Shown here piece by piece: positions 28,384-37,128 of a stretch of 64,000 nucleotides of DNA (positions are counted from its first letter, which is position 1; each line of letters opens with the position of its first letter). The notes below the pieces were generated by a model. The model was given only the letters and a program-made list of their open reading frames with translations, was not told the DNA's origin and made no database searches. Location: IMG/VR virus record IMGVR_UViG_3300042434_002493, positions 16,436-80,435 of that record; one strand, 5' to 3'. The stretch is from a virus. A program made the translations under genes and the position numbers.

Positions 28384-28670
28384 GCCGCCTCACCCGCGCC
28401 ATCGGCGCCGCCATCCTGCTTGGGGTCCAGGGCACCCCTCTGCGCCGCCCCGTGGAGACCCGCGCGTCCCTGGGCCCGCCCGTCGAGGGCCCGCCCACGG
28501 GCCGATGCACCTGCGGGGCGGAGATGCTCCCGGCCGAGACTGTCAACGAGCAGGACCCGCGGGCGTCTCTGGCCGCCTGTGGCGTCGTGCGGTGCCCGAA
28601 CTGCGGCATGGTGGGGACCGCGCCGGACATCCGCCCGGACGTCGTCGCCGCCCTGCGCCGGGGGATCTGA
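28380..28670 (+). CDS. Small zinc-ribbon protein
   Basis: A 96-residue protein from a GTG that overlaps the previous stop by four bases. A likely zinc ribbon is formed by CTC (C43, C45) and CPNC (C72, C75), with C67 nearby. The N-terminus (RLTRAIGAAILLGVQG) is mildly hydrophobic. Function unknown; the coupled position suggests a virion accessory or assembly factor. Confidence 0.6.
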   Translation: MSRLTRAIGAAILLGVQGTPLRRPVETRASLGPPVEGPPTGRCTCGAEMLPAETVNEQDPRASLAACGVVRCPNCGMVGTAPDIRPDVVAALRRGI

Positions 28671-28672
28671 CC

Positions 28673-29392
28673 GTGTTGCCGTGGCCGCCGTTTCCTCACG
28701 GCCTGGTGCTCGACGGCGCCGACTTCGACGACCAGCTCACGCGCAACGACGGCGAGGCGACCCTGGTTCGGCGCGCCGTGACCTGCACCTGTATCACCCA
28801 CGGTGGCCGACAGGTGGCCACCTGCGCGCTCTGTAACGGGTTCGGGTGGCGCTACCCCGAGGAGTTGACGCTCCCCGATCTCATGGTCCAGTGGGTCGGC
28901 CCCAACCCCAAGCACCAGATCATCCCCGGCGGCAGTCACGACGGCGCCGACTACGGCGTGACGTGGCCTTCGACCCAGCCGCTTGGGGTGGGCGACGTGT
29001 TCGTCCACCCCCACGAGGAGGGCGTCACCGACGAGTCCCTGCGGCGTGGCATGCAGGACCCGACCGGGGCCACGCTGGAGCGACTTCGCTACCACTTCCC
29101 GACCGTGCTGGAGGACGTGCGCGACAGCACGCGCCGGTACACGCGCGGGGTCGAGTTCGACCTGGGGGAGGACGGGCGCACCGTCGAGTGGGTCGTTGGC
29201 CAACCCGCGCCGGCCGAGGGCGCCGCCTACACGATCCGCTATCGGCACCGCTCCGAGTACGTGATCTTCAAGGAGCCCGCGAAGGCTCGCCACGACGTCG
29301 CGAACGTGCTCCCATTCACCGCCCGTGTGACCCGCCTGGTGCCGATGGGGCGCCAGCAGGGAACCCAACTGACCGAGGGCGTCGAGCCGTGA
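28673..29392 (+). CDS. Neck-region protein with DnaJ-like Cys motif
   Basis: A 239-residue protein from a GTG two bases after the previous stop. Residues about 35-60 carry CTC, then CALCNGFGW, a DnaJ-type CxxCxGxG knuckle probably binding zinc. The C-terminal half is beta-rich (FDLGEDGRTVEWVVGQPAP; YTIRYRHRSEYVIF). Small proteins of this make-up occur between portal/neck and tail genes in several phages. Specific function unknown. Coupled by GTGA to the following gene. Confidence 0.6.
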   Translation: MLPWPPFPHGLVLDGADFDDQLTRNDGEATLVRRAVTCTCITHGGRQVATCALCNGFGWRYPEELTLPDLMVQWVGPNPKHQIIPGGSHDGADYGVTWPSTQPLGVGDVFVHPHEEGVTDESLRRGMQDPTGATLERLRYHFPTVLEDVRDSTRRYTRGVEFDLGEDGRTVEWVVGQPAPAEGAAYTIRYRHRSEYVIFKEPAKARHDVANVLPFTARVTRLVPMGRQQGTQLTEGVEP

Positions 29393-30408
29393 CCAACTTC
29401 CCCGCCTACGTCATCGACGTTGACCTTCCGCAGGCCGAAAGCGGGGCGCCCGTCGAGTTCCGCGCGTTGCGCGCCGCCGTCTTCCAGGCGGGGCAGTTCA
29501 TCAAGGCCGCCTGGTTGCGCGCCGCCGACGGGCAGGTCGTCAACCGTTCGAGCGGCGACTACATCGCCGGCCTGCGGGGCGCCGGCAGTCTCCGCTACCC
29601 CCTGGACGGCGACCGCTTCGCCGTGGGCGTCTTCAACGTCGCCCGCCACGCCGCGGTCATCGAGGACGGCCACCCCGCGTTCAACCTCGCCACGGCAATC
29701 GACTGGGGCAACACCCCCAAGAGCAAGCCGACGAAGGCAGGGTCCTGGTACATCGTGATCCCGTTCCGGCACTACACCCCGCCCCGGAACGGCGAGGGCG
29801 CGACGGTGTCGCGTTTCAAGAAGTCGATGCCCGCGGCGGTCCACCGGGTCGCGAAGAAGCTCGAACCGGGCGAGCACATGACGTTCCGCGACCGAGAGAG
29901 CCACGAGAAGGTGGCCGACGTCACAGCGGGGCGCCACGGCGCCATCAAACTCGGCGAGCGCCGCATCGGTCCCGGGGGCGGGCGCTACCTGCACGTCACC
30001 TCGGCAGCCGCCCGATCCGCAGCGTTCGCCGGACGCACCGAGGTGGACGCGGGCGGTGGCAAGACGGTCATCCGCCACCCCGGCCAGATCAAGAGCCCCG
30101 CCAGCCACCGGGCCCACGTCCAGCACTGGAAGGACACCGGCAAGGACGGCCCCGAGCCCAGCGCCGCGCGCAAAGCGTGGAGCATCTACGAGGGCATGGT
30201 GAAAAGCGGGTCGAAGGGGCACACCCAGTACATGACGTTCCGGGTCATCACTCCCAGGTCGAACTGGTGGATTCCTGCCCGCCGCGGGTTGCGGGTTGCC
30301 GAGGCCGTCCACGCCCAGACCGCGCCGACAGTCCGGGCCATGTTCCAGAGCGCCTTCCGCCAGGACGTCGAGCGCGCGCTGGCGCGAGCCCTCAGCGGAG
30401 CCGCGTGA
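29389..30408 (+). CDS. Probable tail completion/minor tail protein
   Basis: A 339-residue protein just upstream of the sheath cluster. The fold looks like a gp10/Z-like minor tail or tail terminator partner: a helical start (FRALRAAVFQAGQFIKAAWL), then a mixed core with YPLDGDRFAVGVFN and YIVIPFRHYTPP, ending in a helical FQSAFRQDVERALARAL. Length is longer than the usual 150-200 residues because of a middle insertion with basic, Gly-rich sequence (190-260). Assignment is from position and general composition. Confidence 0.5.
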   Translation: MTNFPAYVIDVDLPQAESGAPVEFRALRAAVFQAGQFIKAAWLRAADGQVVNRSSGDYIAGLRGAGSLRYPLDGDRFAVGVFNVARHAAVIEDGHPAFNLATAIDWGNTPKSKPTKAGSWYIVIPFRHYTPPRNGEGATVSRFKKSMPAAVHRVAKKLEPGEHMTFRDRESHEKVADVTAGRHGAIKLGERRIGPGGGRYLHVTSAAARSAAFAGRTEVDAGGGKTVIRHPGQIKSPASHRAHVQHWKDTGKDGPEPSAARKAWSIYEGMVKSGSKGHTQYMTFRVITPRSNWWIPARRGLRVAEAVHAQTAPTVRAMFQSAFRQDVERALARALSGAA

Positions 30409-31256
30409 TGGAGCGCACCCTCATGCGCCTCATCGAAGGGGGCCTGGACAGCCTCCGCGGCAATCCAGGCGCCATGCTCGCCGCCATCGTGGGCGAGGAG
30501 CCATACGAGCTGACGGGGACCGTCACGGGCATCGACGGGGCCGTGCTCACCGACACCGATCAGGCGTGGGTCTACGACGTCTTCGGCCGCCAGGCGAGCA
30601 ACGGAACGCCTCGACCAGCATGCGCGCTGACCTTCCTCGACGGCGCCGCCGTGGGCGAGGTCTTCGAGGTGGTCGAGGTGGACGGACAGCAGCTTGAGGC
30701 TGGCGAAGACCTCGAAGCGGCCGGTGTCGCCGTCGGCGACCGCTACCAGATCCTCCGCCCAGAGGACATGGCCGCTCAAGAGTGGGTCACGACTCGTGCG
30801 TTGCGGGTGACCATCGAGTACCCCGTCGAGGCCGAGCAACTGCCCTGTTACGTCGTGAGGCCGGGCCCAGCGAACAAGCTCCCCGTGGACGCCATTGGGC
30901 GCGTCCACGCCGAGCACGAGGACGCGAGCGGCGTCGCGCGCGTCGAGCGTCACCCCTGGCATCGCCAGTACCAGATCGAGATCGTGTCGGTGTCCGAGGA
31001 CGAGCTGCTTTGGATGAGCGCGGCCCTCGAACGCATCCTCGAAGAGTCGTCGTTCTTCTTCGAGCGCCTGTTCGAGCCTGGTTTCGACATCCAGGGCAGC
31101 CCGATCATGCGCACCGAGGACGTACAGCCCACCGGGGCGTTCAACCGCACCTACACGATTTCGGGCGTGAAGCTCCGATTCCTCACCAGGAGACCCGCAT
31201 GGACGAACGGCCCACCCCCACTGGCAGCTCCCCGCCCGATCCGCGTCCGCCCGTGA
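30408..31256 (+). CDS. Hypothetical tail-region protein
   Basis: A 282-residue protein whose ATG overlaps the previous stop by one base (TGATG). The first 120 residues are beta-rich and acidic. The middle (QYQIEIVSVSEDELLWMSAALERIL) resembles tail terminator or neck proteins of contractile phages, which sit just before the sheath gene. The last 20 residues are Pro/Arg-rich and overlap the start of the next gene in another frame. Confidence 0.5.
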   Translation: MERTLMRLIEGGLDSLRGNPGAMLAAIVGEEPYELTGTVTGIDGAVLTDTDQAWVYDVFGRQASNGTPRPACALTFLDGAAVGEVFEVVEVDGQQLEAGEDLEAAGVAVGDRYQILRPEDMAAQEWVTTRALRVTIEYPVEAEQLPCYVVRPGPANKLPVDAIGRVHAEHEDASGVARVERHPWHRQYQIEIVSVSEDELLWMSAALERILEESSFFFERLFEPGFDIQGSPIMRTEDVQPTGAFNRTYTISGVKLRFLTRRPAWTNGPPPLAAPRPIRVRP

Positions 31257-31411
31257 TGATGGCCGCAGACGCCGCCACGACGCTCAACGCCGTGGACTCC
31301 GCAGCCGTCCGAGGGTACGTTTCGCGCACGGGCGACCGCCGCCCCCGCACGCGACAGGAGTGGGCCGACCTGGCCCGCCTGGAGCGCGTTCGACCCATCG
31401 CTCAGGAGTGA
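31199..31411 (+). CDS. Small overlapping protein before the sheath gene
   Basis: A 70-residue protein whose first 58 bases overlap the end of the preceding gene in a different frame. A good ribosome site (CAGGAG) precedes its ATG, which is the main argument that it is real. Sequence: Pro-rich start, then Arg-rich (GDRRPRTRQEWADLARLER). It has no recognisable domain. Confidence 0.5.
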   Translation: MDERPTPTGSSPPDPRPPVMMAADAATTLNAVDSAAVRGYVSRTGDRRPRTRQEWADLARLERVRPIAQE

Positions 31412-31416
31412 CTCAG

Positions 31417-33249
31417 ATGGCAAACCCTCTCGACGTGCTCGACGACGACGGCCGACCCCATGTGTTCCCGAGCGTCCGGTCGCGCATTCGGGTCATCGAG
31501 TCCGCACCGTCCGGTGTCGCCAATCCGTTCCCCGCGATCTTCCTCGGGAAGCTCAACGCCGGCCCGCAGACGCTTTCGGACTGCGGCTCACTCGCGGTGT
31601 TCAAGGAGACGCACAACCCGGAGGACGTCGCCGACGTTGCGACGGACGCCGTCGCCCACGCTTTCCGGCCGTCGCCCGATCCAGACACGGCCGGCGCGCC
31701 GTTCGTGCGGGTCGCCCGCGTCGGGCAGCCGACGGCCGCGTACATCGACCTGATCGACTCCGAAGATGATGCCGCGTGCATCCGTGTGACGAGCCTCGAC
31801 AAGGGCGACATCTACAACGGCCTGCGCCTACGGGTGGACAACACGGACGACCAGGCCCTCGCCGCCGGGCGTAACGTCTCCGTCGGGTTCCGCCAGCGGC
31901 CCGCCGACGTCAAGGTGGGGCGCCGTCTCGGGCCCGTCATGACGGTGCAGTACACGGCCGGAGCGACGACCGCGACCCTGACGATCACGGCCGCCACGCC
32001 CGGGGCCGCGACCCGGTTGCAGACGGCACTCACCGACGGCGCCGCCGGCACCGCAGCCCTCGACATCGACCTCACCCGGCCCGAGTTCCGCACCTGCAAG
32101 CAGGTGCTCGACTACATCAACAGCCAGGCCGGCTACACCGCCACGTTCCGCAGCACCGACGCGCCGGTCGCCGAGATGAGCGCGCGCGAGTTGGACGCCG
32201 TCAACGCCGGCAGTATCGACGGCGTCGATCTCCTTCTCAGCGCGAAGATCGGCGCGATCTGCGCGTGGATCAACAGCGCGTGCAGAGTGATCGGGCCGGT
32301 CAAGGGCATCGTGGCCACACGCACGGCAGGCGCGACGCTCTACCCTCTGGAGACCGAGGTGTGGGTCCCCTTTGCCCACGGAAGCAATCCCGCAGCCGTG
32401 CTCGCGGACTACGTCGCCGCACTCGCCGTGCTCGCGGCCACCCCGGTCAAGAGCGGGGTGATCTTCCTCGACACCCAGGACGTCACGGTGCAGGGCGCCG
32501 TGCTCGACTGGACGGACGACCAGAGGGCCCAGCATGGACGCCGGTTCCGCGCGGTTTTCGGGTGCGACCCGACCTTGACGGACGCGGTCATCCAGGCCCG
32601 CGCCGCGGCCATCGGCCGCACCGAGGTCGCGCTCTATTGCCAGCGCGTCGTCGATGCGGTGGACCCCACGCGCGTCCACCAGCCCCTCGTCACGGCCGCC
32701 GCCGTGGCCGGACTGACCGCGGGCATGAATCCCGAGCTGGACGTCAACAGCCTGGTGATCACCGACCGGCTGCTTCGCGGCTCCGCCATCTACCCGGCCG
32801 ACGTGCGCGAGATCCGCACCGGCGAGGACAACGCCCGCGGGGGCGTCTCGATGCTTCAGTACGACGGCGGCGTCCGCATCGCCCTCGCCCTCAGCACGAG
32901 CCAGTCCCCGAAGGTCGCCTACCGGAAGTGGTCCGAGACGGTCTGCATCGACTTCCTCGCCTACAACATCGAGGCCGGCGTCTACGCCATCAAGACCGCA
33001 TGGGCCACGCCTCAGTGGGTCAAGGCCGTTCTCCGCCGCGCCGCGAAGGTGCTCCAGGCCGCCGAGAAGGTGGGCATGATCACGCCGGGCATCGACGTCG
33101 AGACGAACATCCCCGTGGACGCGTGGACCGTGAACGGGGTGGAGACCTACAACGGCCGCACCGTCGTGGATTTCAACGCCTCGCTTGCGGGCGAGAACGA
33201 CCACATCCAGATTCGCGGCACGGTTCTGAAGGTGGCCCTTCAGGGCTAA
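31417..33249 (+). CDS. Contractile tail sheath protein
   Basis: A 610-residue protein with the layout of myovirus sheaths: an N-terminal arm, a central variable domain (about 100-260) and a C-terminal conserved domain. Typical segments are LETEVWVPFAHGSNP, an NPELDVNSLVITD stretch before the C-terminal domain, and a terminal DIETNIPVDAWTVNG-like region. The tube-sized gene right after it confirms the assignment. CAGGAG precedes the chosen ATG. It forms the contractile outer layer of the tail. Confidence 0.85.
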   Translation: MANPLDVLDDDGRPHVFPSVRSRIRVIESAPSGVANPFPAIFLGKLNAGPQTLSDCGSLAVFKETHNPEDVADVATDAVAHAFRPSPDPDTAGAPFVRVARVGQPTAAYIDLIDSEDDAACIRVTSLDKGDIYNGLRLRVDNTDDQALAAGRNVSVGFRQRPADVKVGRRLGPVMTVQYTAGATTATLTITAATPGAATRLQTALTDGAAGTAALDIDLTRPEFRTCKQVLDYINSQAGYTATFRSTDAPVAEMSARELDAVNAGSIDGVDLLLSAKIGAICAWINSACRVIGPVKGIVATRTAGATLYPLETEVWVPFAHGSNPAAVLADYVAALAVLAATPVKSGVIFLDTQDVTVQGAVLDWTDDQRAQHGRRFRAVFGCDPTLTDAVIQARAAAIGRTEVALYCQRVVDAVDPTRVHQPLVTAAAVAGLTAGMNPELDVNSLVITDRLLRGSAIYPADVREIRTGEDNARGGVSMLQYDGGVRIALALSTSQSPKVAYRKWSETVCIDFLAYNIEAGVYAIKTAWATPQWVKAVLRRAAKVLQAAEKVGMITPGIDVETNIPVDAWTVNGVETYNGRTVVDFNASLAGENDHIQIRGTVLKVALQG

Positions 33250-33261
33250 GGAGCACACGAG

Positions 33262-33708
33262 ATGGCAACGAAAGTCGAATCGGGATCTACCTGCATCCTC
33301 GTGGTCTACGCGGCCGGCGACGACGCGGGCGTCACCTGGGGCCTCGTGGACAACGTCACGATCAACGACCGCCACATCAGCGAGTTCTTGACCGGGATCG
33401 GCGCGATGGAGCCGCAGGAGCCCGTGTACCACGGCAAGGGCCCGGTGTCCGTCTCGTGGGGCCGCGCCGTGACCACCATCCAGGAGAGCCCGCAGTCCGT
33501 GGGCATCGTGCCCCTCCGGCGCAACATGGTGGGCCACGAGCCCTGTGACCTGGAGTTCCAGAGCCTCAAGAGCGGGCGGACGATCCTGCGCGTCTCCGAC
33601 GTCCTCCCCGGCAGCTTCAGCACCCAGGTCGGCGAACAAAAGGCCATCCGCCAGAACGGTGATTGCCAGGGCCGGATCTCCGAACACATGGCCGATCTCG
33701 CTTCCTGA
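33262..33708 (+). CDS. Tail tube protein
   Basis: A 148-residue protein immediately after the sheath gene with an AAGGAG ribosome site. Size, a beta-rich sequence (GVTWGLVDNVTINDRH; CDLEFQSLKSGRTILRVSDV) and position are those of a contractile-tail tube protein, which polymerises into the inner rigid tube. A hairpin follows in the gap downstream. Confidence 0.8.
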   Translation: MATKVESGSTCILVVYAAGDDAGVTWGLVDNVTINDRHISEFLTGIGAMEPQEPVYHGKGPVSVSWGRAVTTIQESPQSVGIVPLRRNMVGHEPCDLEFQSLKSGRTILRVSDVLPGSFSTQVGEQKAIRQNGDCQGRISEHMADLAS

Positions 33709-33715
33709 TACCCAC

Positions 33716-33752
33716 GAGGCGGGGCCGAGCCGCTCCCAGGCGGCCTCCCCTC
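33716..33752 (+). terminator. Terminator-like hairpin after the tube gene
   Basis: GAGGCGGGGCCG (33716-33727) and CGGCCTCCCCTC (33741-33752) can pair at 10 of 12 positions around a 13-base loop. There is no T-tract. In many phages a partial terminator or mRNA-stabilising stem follows the highly expressed tube gene. The 81-base gap holds this stem and a GAGAGGA ribosome site for the next gene. Confidence 0.4.
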
Positions 33753-33789
33753 GCCCAGTCTGACCTGACAGAGAGGACCATTCGACGTC

Positions 33790-34194
33790 ATGAGCATCCA
33801 GCCTAAGCTCCTGCCCAAGAGCATCACCCTCGACACCGGCGCCACAATCGAGGTGGTCTTCCGCCGCCCCGGCTACGAGGGCATCAAGCGCATCGCGAAG
33901 CACTACGCGAGCGCGGTCGCCGACCCCAACCCGTTCGCGGGCGGGGCGCCGTCCAACCTGGTCGAGAGCGAGGTGGGCCGCGGCGCCCTCATGGAGGCCG
34001 TGCTCATCGAGTACCTCGTCGAAGCGCCGGCCCACTGGTGGATCGGCGGCAAGCAGCCCGCCGCGGGCGAGCGCGGGCGCGTGAACACGGATCAGGACGT
34101 TGCCGAGTTCCTGGCCGTGGGCAAGGAGGCGTTGACGTTCCACGAGTCCTTTCGCGTCGTGGACGTTGGCCTCCGCGCTACCCGCGGCGCGTGA
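33790..34194 (+). CDS. Probable tail assembly chaperone (G-like)
   Basis: A 134-residue protein between tube and tape-measure genes, exactly where tail assembly chaperones lie. It starts with MSIQPKLLPKSITLDTG, a substrate-like beta start, and continues as a helical domain. The end overlaps an open downstream frame by 59 bases, as in the G/GT pairs that use programmed frameshifting. The ribosome site GAGAGGA is rather far from the ATG. Confidence 0.6.
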   Translation: MSIQPKLLPKSITLDTGATIEVVFRRPGYEGIKRIAKHYASAVADPNPFAGGAPSNLVESEVGRGALMEAVLIEYLVEAPAHWWIGGKQPAAGERGRVNTDQDVAEFLAVGKEALTFHESFRVVDVGLRATRGA

Positions 34195-34567
34195 CGAGAG
34201 GGCCCAGTGGGCCGTCTACCGGACGTTCCCGCAGCTCCTCACCGCGCCGGACGGTCTGACGCCCGAGCAGGAAGTGTCGATGCAGATTCACATGGCCCTC
34301 GACAGGGGCATGGTGATCTGCACGCCATGCGCGACCGTCGTGCCCAGCGGGAAGTTCTGCGGCCGGTGCGGGCAGCCGTTCCACGCGACCGAGACGGCGC
34401 CGATGCTCAAGTGCCAGTCCTGCGAGACGTGGGCCTCGACGACGTTCTGCCCCGGGTGCGGGGAGCGCCTGGTGTCGGACGCCATGCTGGAAATTGGCAG
34501 CGACGTGGACAAGGCGCGAGACCTCATCGCCCAGGCTCAGGCCCGCGCGAGGAGTGAGAAGGGGTGA
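34166..34567 (+). CDS. Double zinc-ribbon protein in the chaperone 'T' position
   Basis: A 133-residue frame that may start at TTG 34166 or be fused to the preceding gene by frameshifting; the frame is open from 34136. It is in the -2/+1 phase relative to the upstream gene. Residues 52-68 (CTPC, CGRC) and 83-98 (CQSC, CPGC) form two zinc ribbons. The start (AQWAVYRTFPQLL) and location fit the 'T' half of a tail chaperone, while zinc ribbons there are unexpected. No convincing slippery heptamer is visible, so independent translation is possible. GTGA overlap with the tape-measure gene. Confidence 0.55.
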   Translation: MASALPAARDERAQWAVYRTFPQLLTAPDGLTPEQEVSMQIHMALDRGMVICTPCATVVPSGKFCGRCGQPFHATETAPMLKCQSCETWASTTFCPGCGERLVSDAMLEIGSDVDKARDLIAQAQARARSEKG

Positions 34568-37119
34568 AGACGAAGCCAGACCGCACGGTCGGCATCATCG
34601 CCCGCGCCGATCTCGCCGACAGCGAACAGAATCTCTCCGCGCTCCAGCAGTTCGCTCAGGGCGTGCCGGAGAACCTCGCCGAAGCCGAGGACCACGTCCG
34701 CGACGCCGCGGACAGCGTGCGGGCCCTCGACAGCATGCAGGGGGCCGAGGGACTCCCGACCCGATACAGGCCCGTCCTGCGCGAGGCGATGGAGGCGCTG
34801 CGCAAAGAGGAGTTGTTCCGCGAGGCGAAGATGGGCGAGGCGTCCGACGCTCTGCGCGACATGCAGGGGCGACAGGACATCGCCGAGTGGCGCGCGCTCA
34901 ACATGGACGTCCGCGCCCACGGGTTACAGCTCGCCCGCGTCAGGGCCGCGTTGCAGCTCGCCGAGCGCCTTCAGATGCGGCGCATCCCCTGGGGGCGCAT
35001 CGCCAGGCGCATCATGTTCGGGCAGACGGGCACACTCGGGGGGTTCGTCCGCGAAGGCGCCGCCCACGCCTACAACCGCTTGCGCTCCCTGGCCGACTAC
35101 GCCCAGCAGGCCGCCGTCTTCGCCATCATCAGCGAGGTGCGCAAGGCCGCCGACGTCGCCGAGGACTACGAGGAGGGCCTGGGAGCGTTCGCCGTGGGTC
35201 ACGGAATGACCGACCCGGGCCGGGGCAACGCCTGGACGGATGCCCCGTGGGTCACGGGCGACGACCGCGTCCTGGTGGGCGACGAGTACCAGGTGGGCTT
35301 GGGGGGGATCGGCCGGTTGCGCTCCGCCATGATGGCCATGCGCCAGGGGTTCCTGGCCACCGGCGCCGAGGCGCTCTCGACCTTCGGTGGACTCGGGGAC
35401 CGCTACACGAAGACCCGCGCCATCGCCGCGATGCAGTTCGCCCGCCGCACCGGAGAGGACCCCGGCAACGTGGCCGCCCGATACGGGCGGACCCTCATGT
35501 ACGCCCACGAGTCGGTGACGGGCTTCTTGCCCGAGCAGCGCGAGCCGGCGCCCGAGGTCCACTTCGAGGTGCCGGAGAGGACACACATGGGCCTGGGCGC
35601 GGGCGATGGGGGCACCGGGTCCACCTTCGCGCTGGGGGAGGGGCTCGTCACCAAGACCCGGACCATGAGCTTGCAGCAGCTCATCGGCGACGCCGCGGTC
35701 GATGCAGGCGAGGGCGCCCGCGTCCCCCTCTTCGCCGAACGGGTCTCCGACTACGCCGAGGACATGGGCCGCCGGGCGGGCATGACCGACGCCGTCGCCC
35801 CCGTGGGCCTCGCCAGGTGGTCGGCGCAGGCCGGCCTCTTTGGGCGCCCCGAGATCGTCCGGGGCATGTTGGCCGGGACGGCCAACATCGGCAGCGACAC
35901 GATGCTCGCCGCCAAGCTCGCCGCGGTGCGCCGGTTCATGCCGTCGCAGGTCGGGATCGGCGGAGGCTCGTATGCCCAGGTGCTCAGGCCGGGCAACTTC
36001 CGCCAGGCGCGCACCCTCATCGAGTCGGGCGATCCGCAGGTGATCCTCGCCTTCGCCAAGTACGCCGGAGCAGCCGCGGCCGAAAACGGTCTCGGCGAAG
36101 ACGGGCGCTCGCTCATCTTCGAGCGCCTGACGGGACTGGGGCCGATGGCCGCCTCGCGCGTGCTCGCACACGTCGAGCAGTTGGCCGACGTGCGCGCCGT
36201 CTCGCCCGAGAAGGGCCTCACCGACCGATGGGTCGAGGGCCCGATGTACCGCGGAGTGTCCGGCGGGTCGTGGGATAGTGTCGCTCGCGTCCGCAGCGAG
36301 CGCGACGCGATGGGTCACGAGTTGGGGCTCCAGGTTCTACAAGTGACCTGGAACATGCGCGAGGCGATGTTCGTCCTTCGCGACGGCATCAAGGAGGGAA
36401 AGCCCTTCACCGACGCCATCGCCGAGGCCGTCGGGAGTCTCTCCGAGACGTCGGTCGCGTGGCTTACTGCCAGCCAGGCAGCGAACGGCAAGGTCGGCAC
36501 GGCCGGCGCTACAGGGGTGACGTGGGCGAGCCAGCAGGCGGGCAAGCCCGGGAACGACTGGGGTGCGTTCAAGGCGAGCATCGGCAGCCTCTTCGGAGGC
36601 CCAGAGCCGAGGCAACCATGGGAGCAGGAGCGAATCGAGCAGAGCCCCGGCCCGAGCGGGCTGATCAACCCGGTGCCCGGTGCCCGACTCGGCGACGATC
36701 TCGGCGCGCCGCGGAGGCGCAACGGGACCGTCGTGCATCACCATGGCCTCGACCTATTCGCCGACGTCGGCACGCCCGTTCAGGCCGCAGCGGCGGGCCA
36801 GGTGTATCTCGCCCGAGACCGCTCGACCTGGGAGACCGCCAACACGAGTAGCAGCCGCTCGGCGGGGATCACCGTTTGGCTCAACCACGCGGACGGAACG
36901 CAGACCAGGTACATGCACCTCGACCAGATCGCGATCAACCCGAGAACCGGGGCGCCATTTCGGCAGGGCGACACCGTGACGCAGGGGCAGGACATCGGCA
37001 CGGTCGGCACCACGGGCATCCACAACTCACGGTCTCACCTGCACTTCGAGGTCCGGGGCCAATACGACCAGGGCCAGCGCCCGGTGATTTCGCCACGCGC
37101 AGCACTGGGCATCGAGTAG
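34564..37119 (+). CDS. Tape-measure protein with C-terminal M23 peptidase
   Basis: An 851-residue helical protein after the chaperone genes, the place of the tape measure. Residues about 1-600 are helical with Ala-rich repeats and a hydrophobic stretch (RSLADYAQQAAVFAIISEV). Residues about 700-851 form an M23 metallopeptidase: zinc ligands H727 and D730 in HHHGLDLF, H785 in RYMHLD, and H825/H827 in HLHFEV. M23 domains on tape measures cut peptidoglycan cross-links during DNA entry. Starts at GTG coupled to the upstream stop; ends with TAG. Confidence 0.75.
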   Translation: MKTKPDRTVGIIARADLADSEQNLSALQQFAQGVPENLAEAEDHVRDAADSVRALDSMQGAEGLPTRYRPVLREAMEALRKEELFREAKMGEASDALRDMQGRQDIAEWRALNMDVRAHGLQLARVRAALQLAERLQMRRIPWGRIARRIMFGQTGTLGGFVREGAAHAYNRLRSLADYAQQAAVFAIISEVRKAADVAEDYEEGLGAFAVGHGMTDPGRGNAWTDAPWVTGDDRVLVGDEYQVGLGGIGRLRSAMMAMRQGFLATGAEALSTFGGLGDRYTKTRAIAAMQFARRTGEDPGNVAARYGRTLMYAHESVTGFLPEQREPAPEVHFEVPERTHMGLGAGDGGTGSTFALGEGLVTKTRTMSLQQLIGDAAVDAGEGARVPLFAERVSDYAEDMGRRAGMTDAVAPVGLARWSAQAGLFGRPEIVRGMLAGTANIGSDTMLAAKLAAVRRFMPSQVGIGGGSYAQVLRPGNFRQARTLIESGDPQVILAFAKYAGAAAAENGLGEDGRSLIFERLTGLGPMAASRVLAHVEQLADVRAVSPEKGLTDRWVEGPMYRGVSGGSWDSVARVRSERDAMGHELGLQVLQVTWNMREAMFVLRDGIKEGKPFTDAIAEAVGSLSETSVAWLTASQAANGKVGTAGATGVTWASQQAGKPGNDWGAFKASIGSLFGGPEPRQPWEQERIEQSPGPSGLINPVPGARLGDDLGAPRRRNGTVVHHHGLDLFADVGTPVQAAAAGQVYLARDRSTWETANTSSSRSAGITVWLNHADGTQTRYMHLDQIAINPRTGAPFRQGDTVTQGQDIGTVGTTGIHNSRSHLHFEVRGQYDQGQRPVISPRAALGIE

Positions 37120-37122
37120 GTT
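37117..37122 (+). promoter_or_regulatory. TANNNT element before the second tape-measure-like gene
   Basis: TAGGTT, beginning with the TAG stop of the tape-measure gene, lies six bases before the ATG at 37129. No clear Shine-Dalgarno or -35 is seen. It is one of four starts without a Shine-Dalgarno sequence that have this element. Confidence 0.25.
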
Positions 37123-37128
37123 TGGGGC

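Noticed and set aside
28846-29388. Upstream extension of the frame used by the minor tail gene
   Set aside because: Overlaps a well-formed coupled gene (28673-29392); Arg/Pro-rich shadow. Start taken as GTG 29389.
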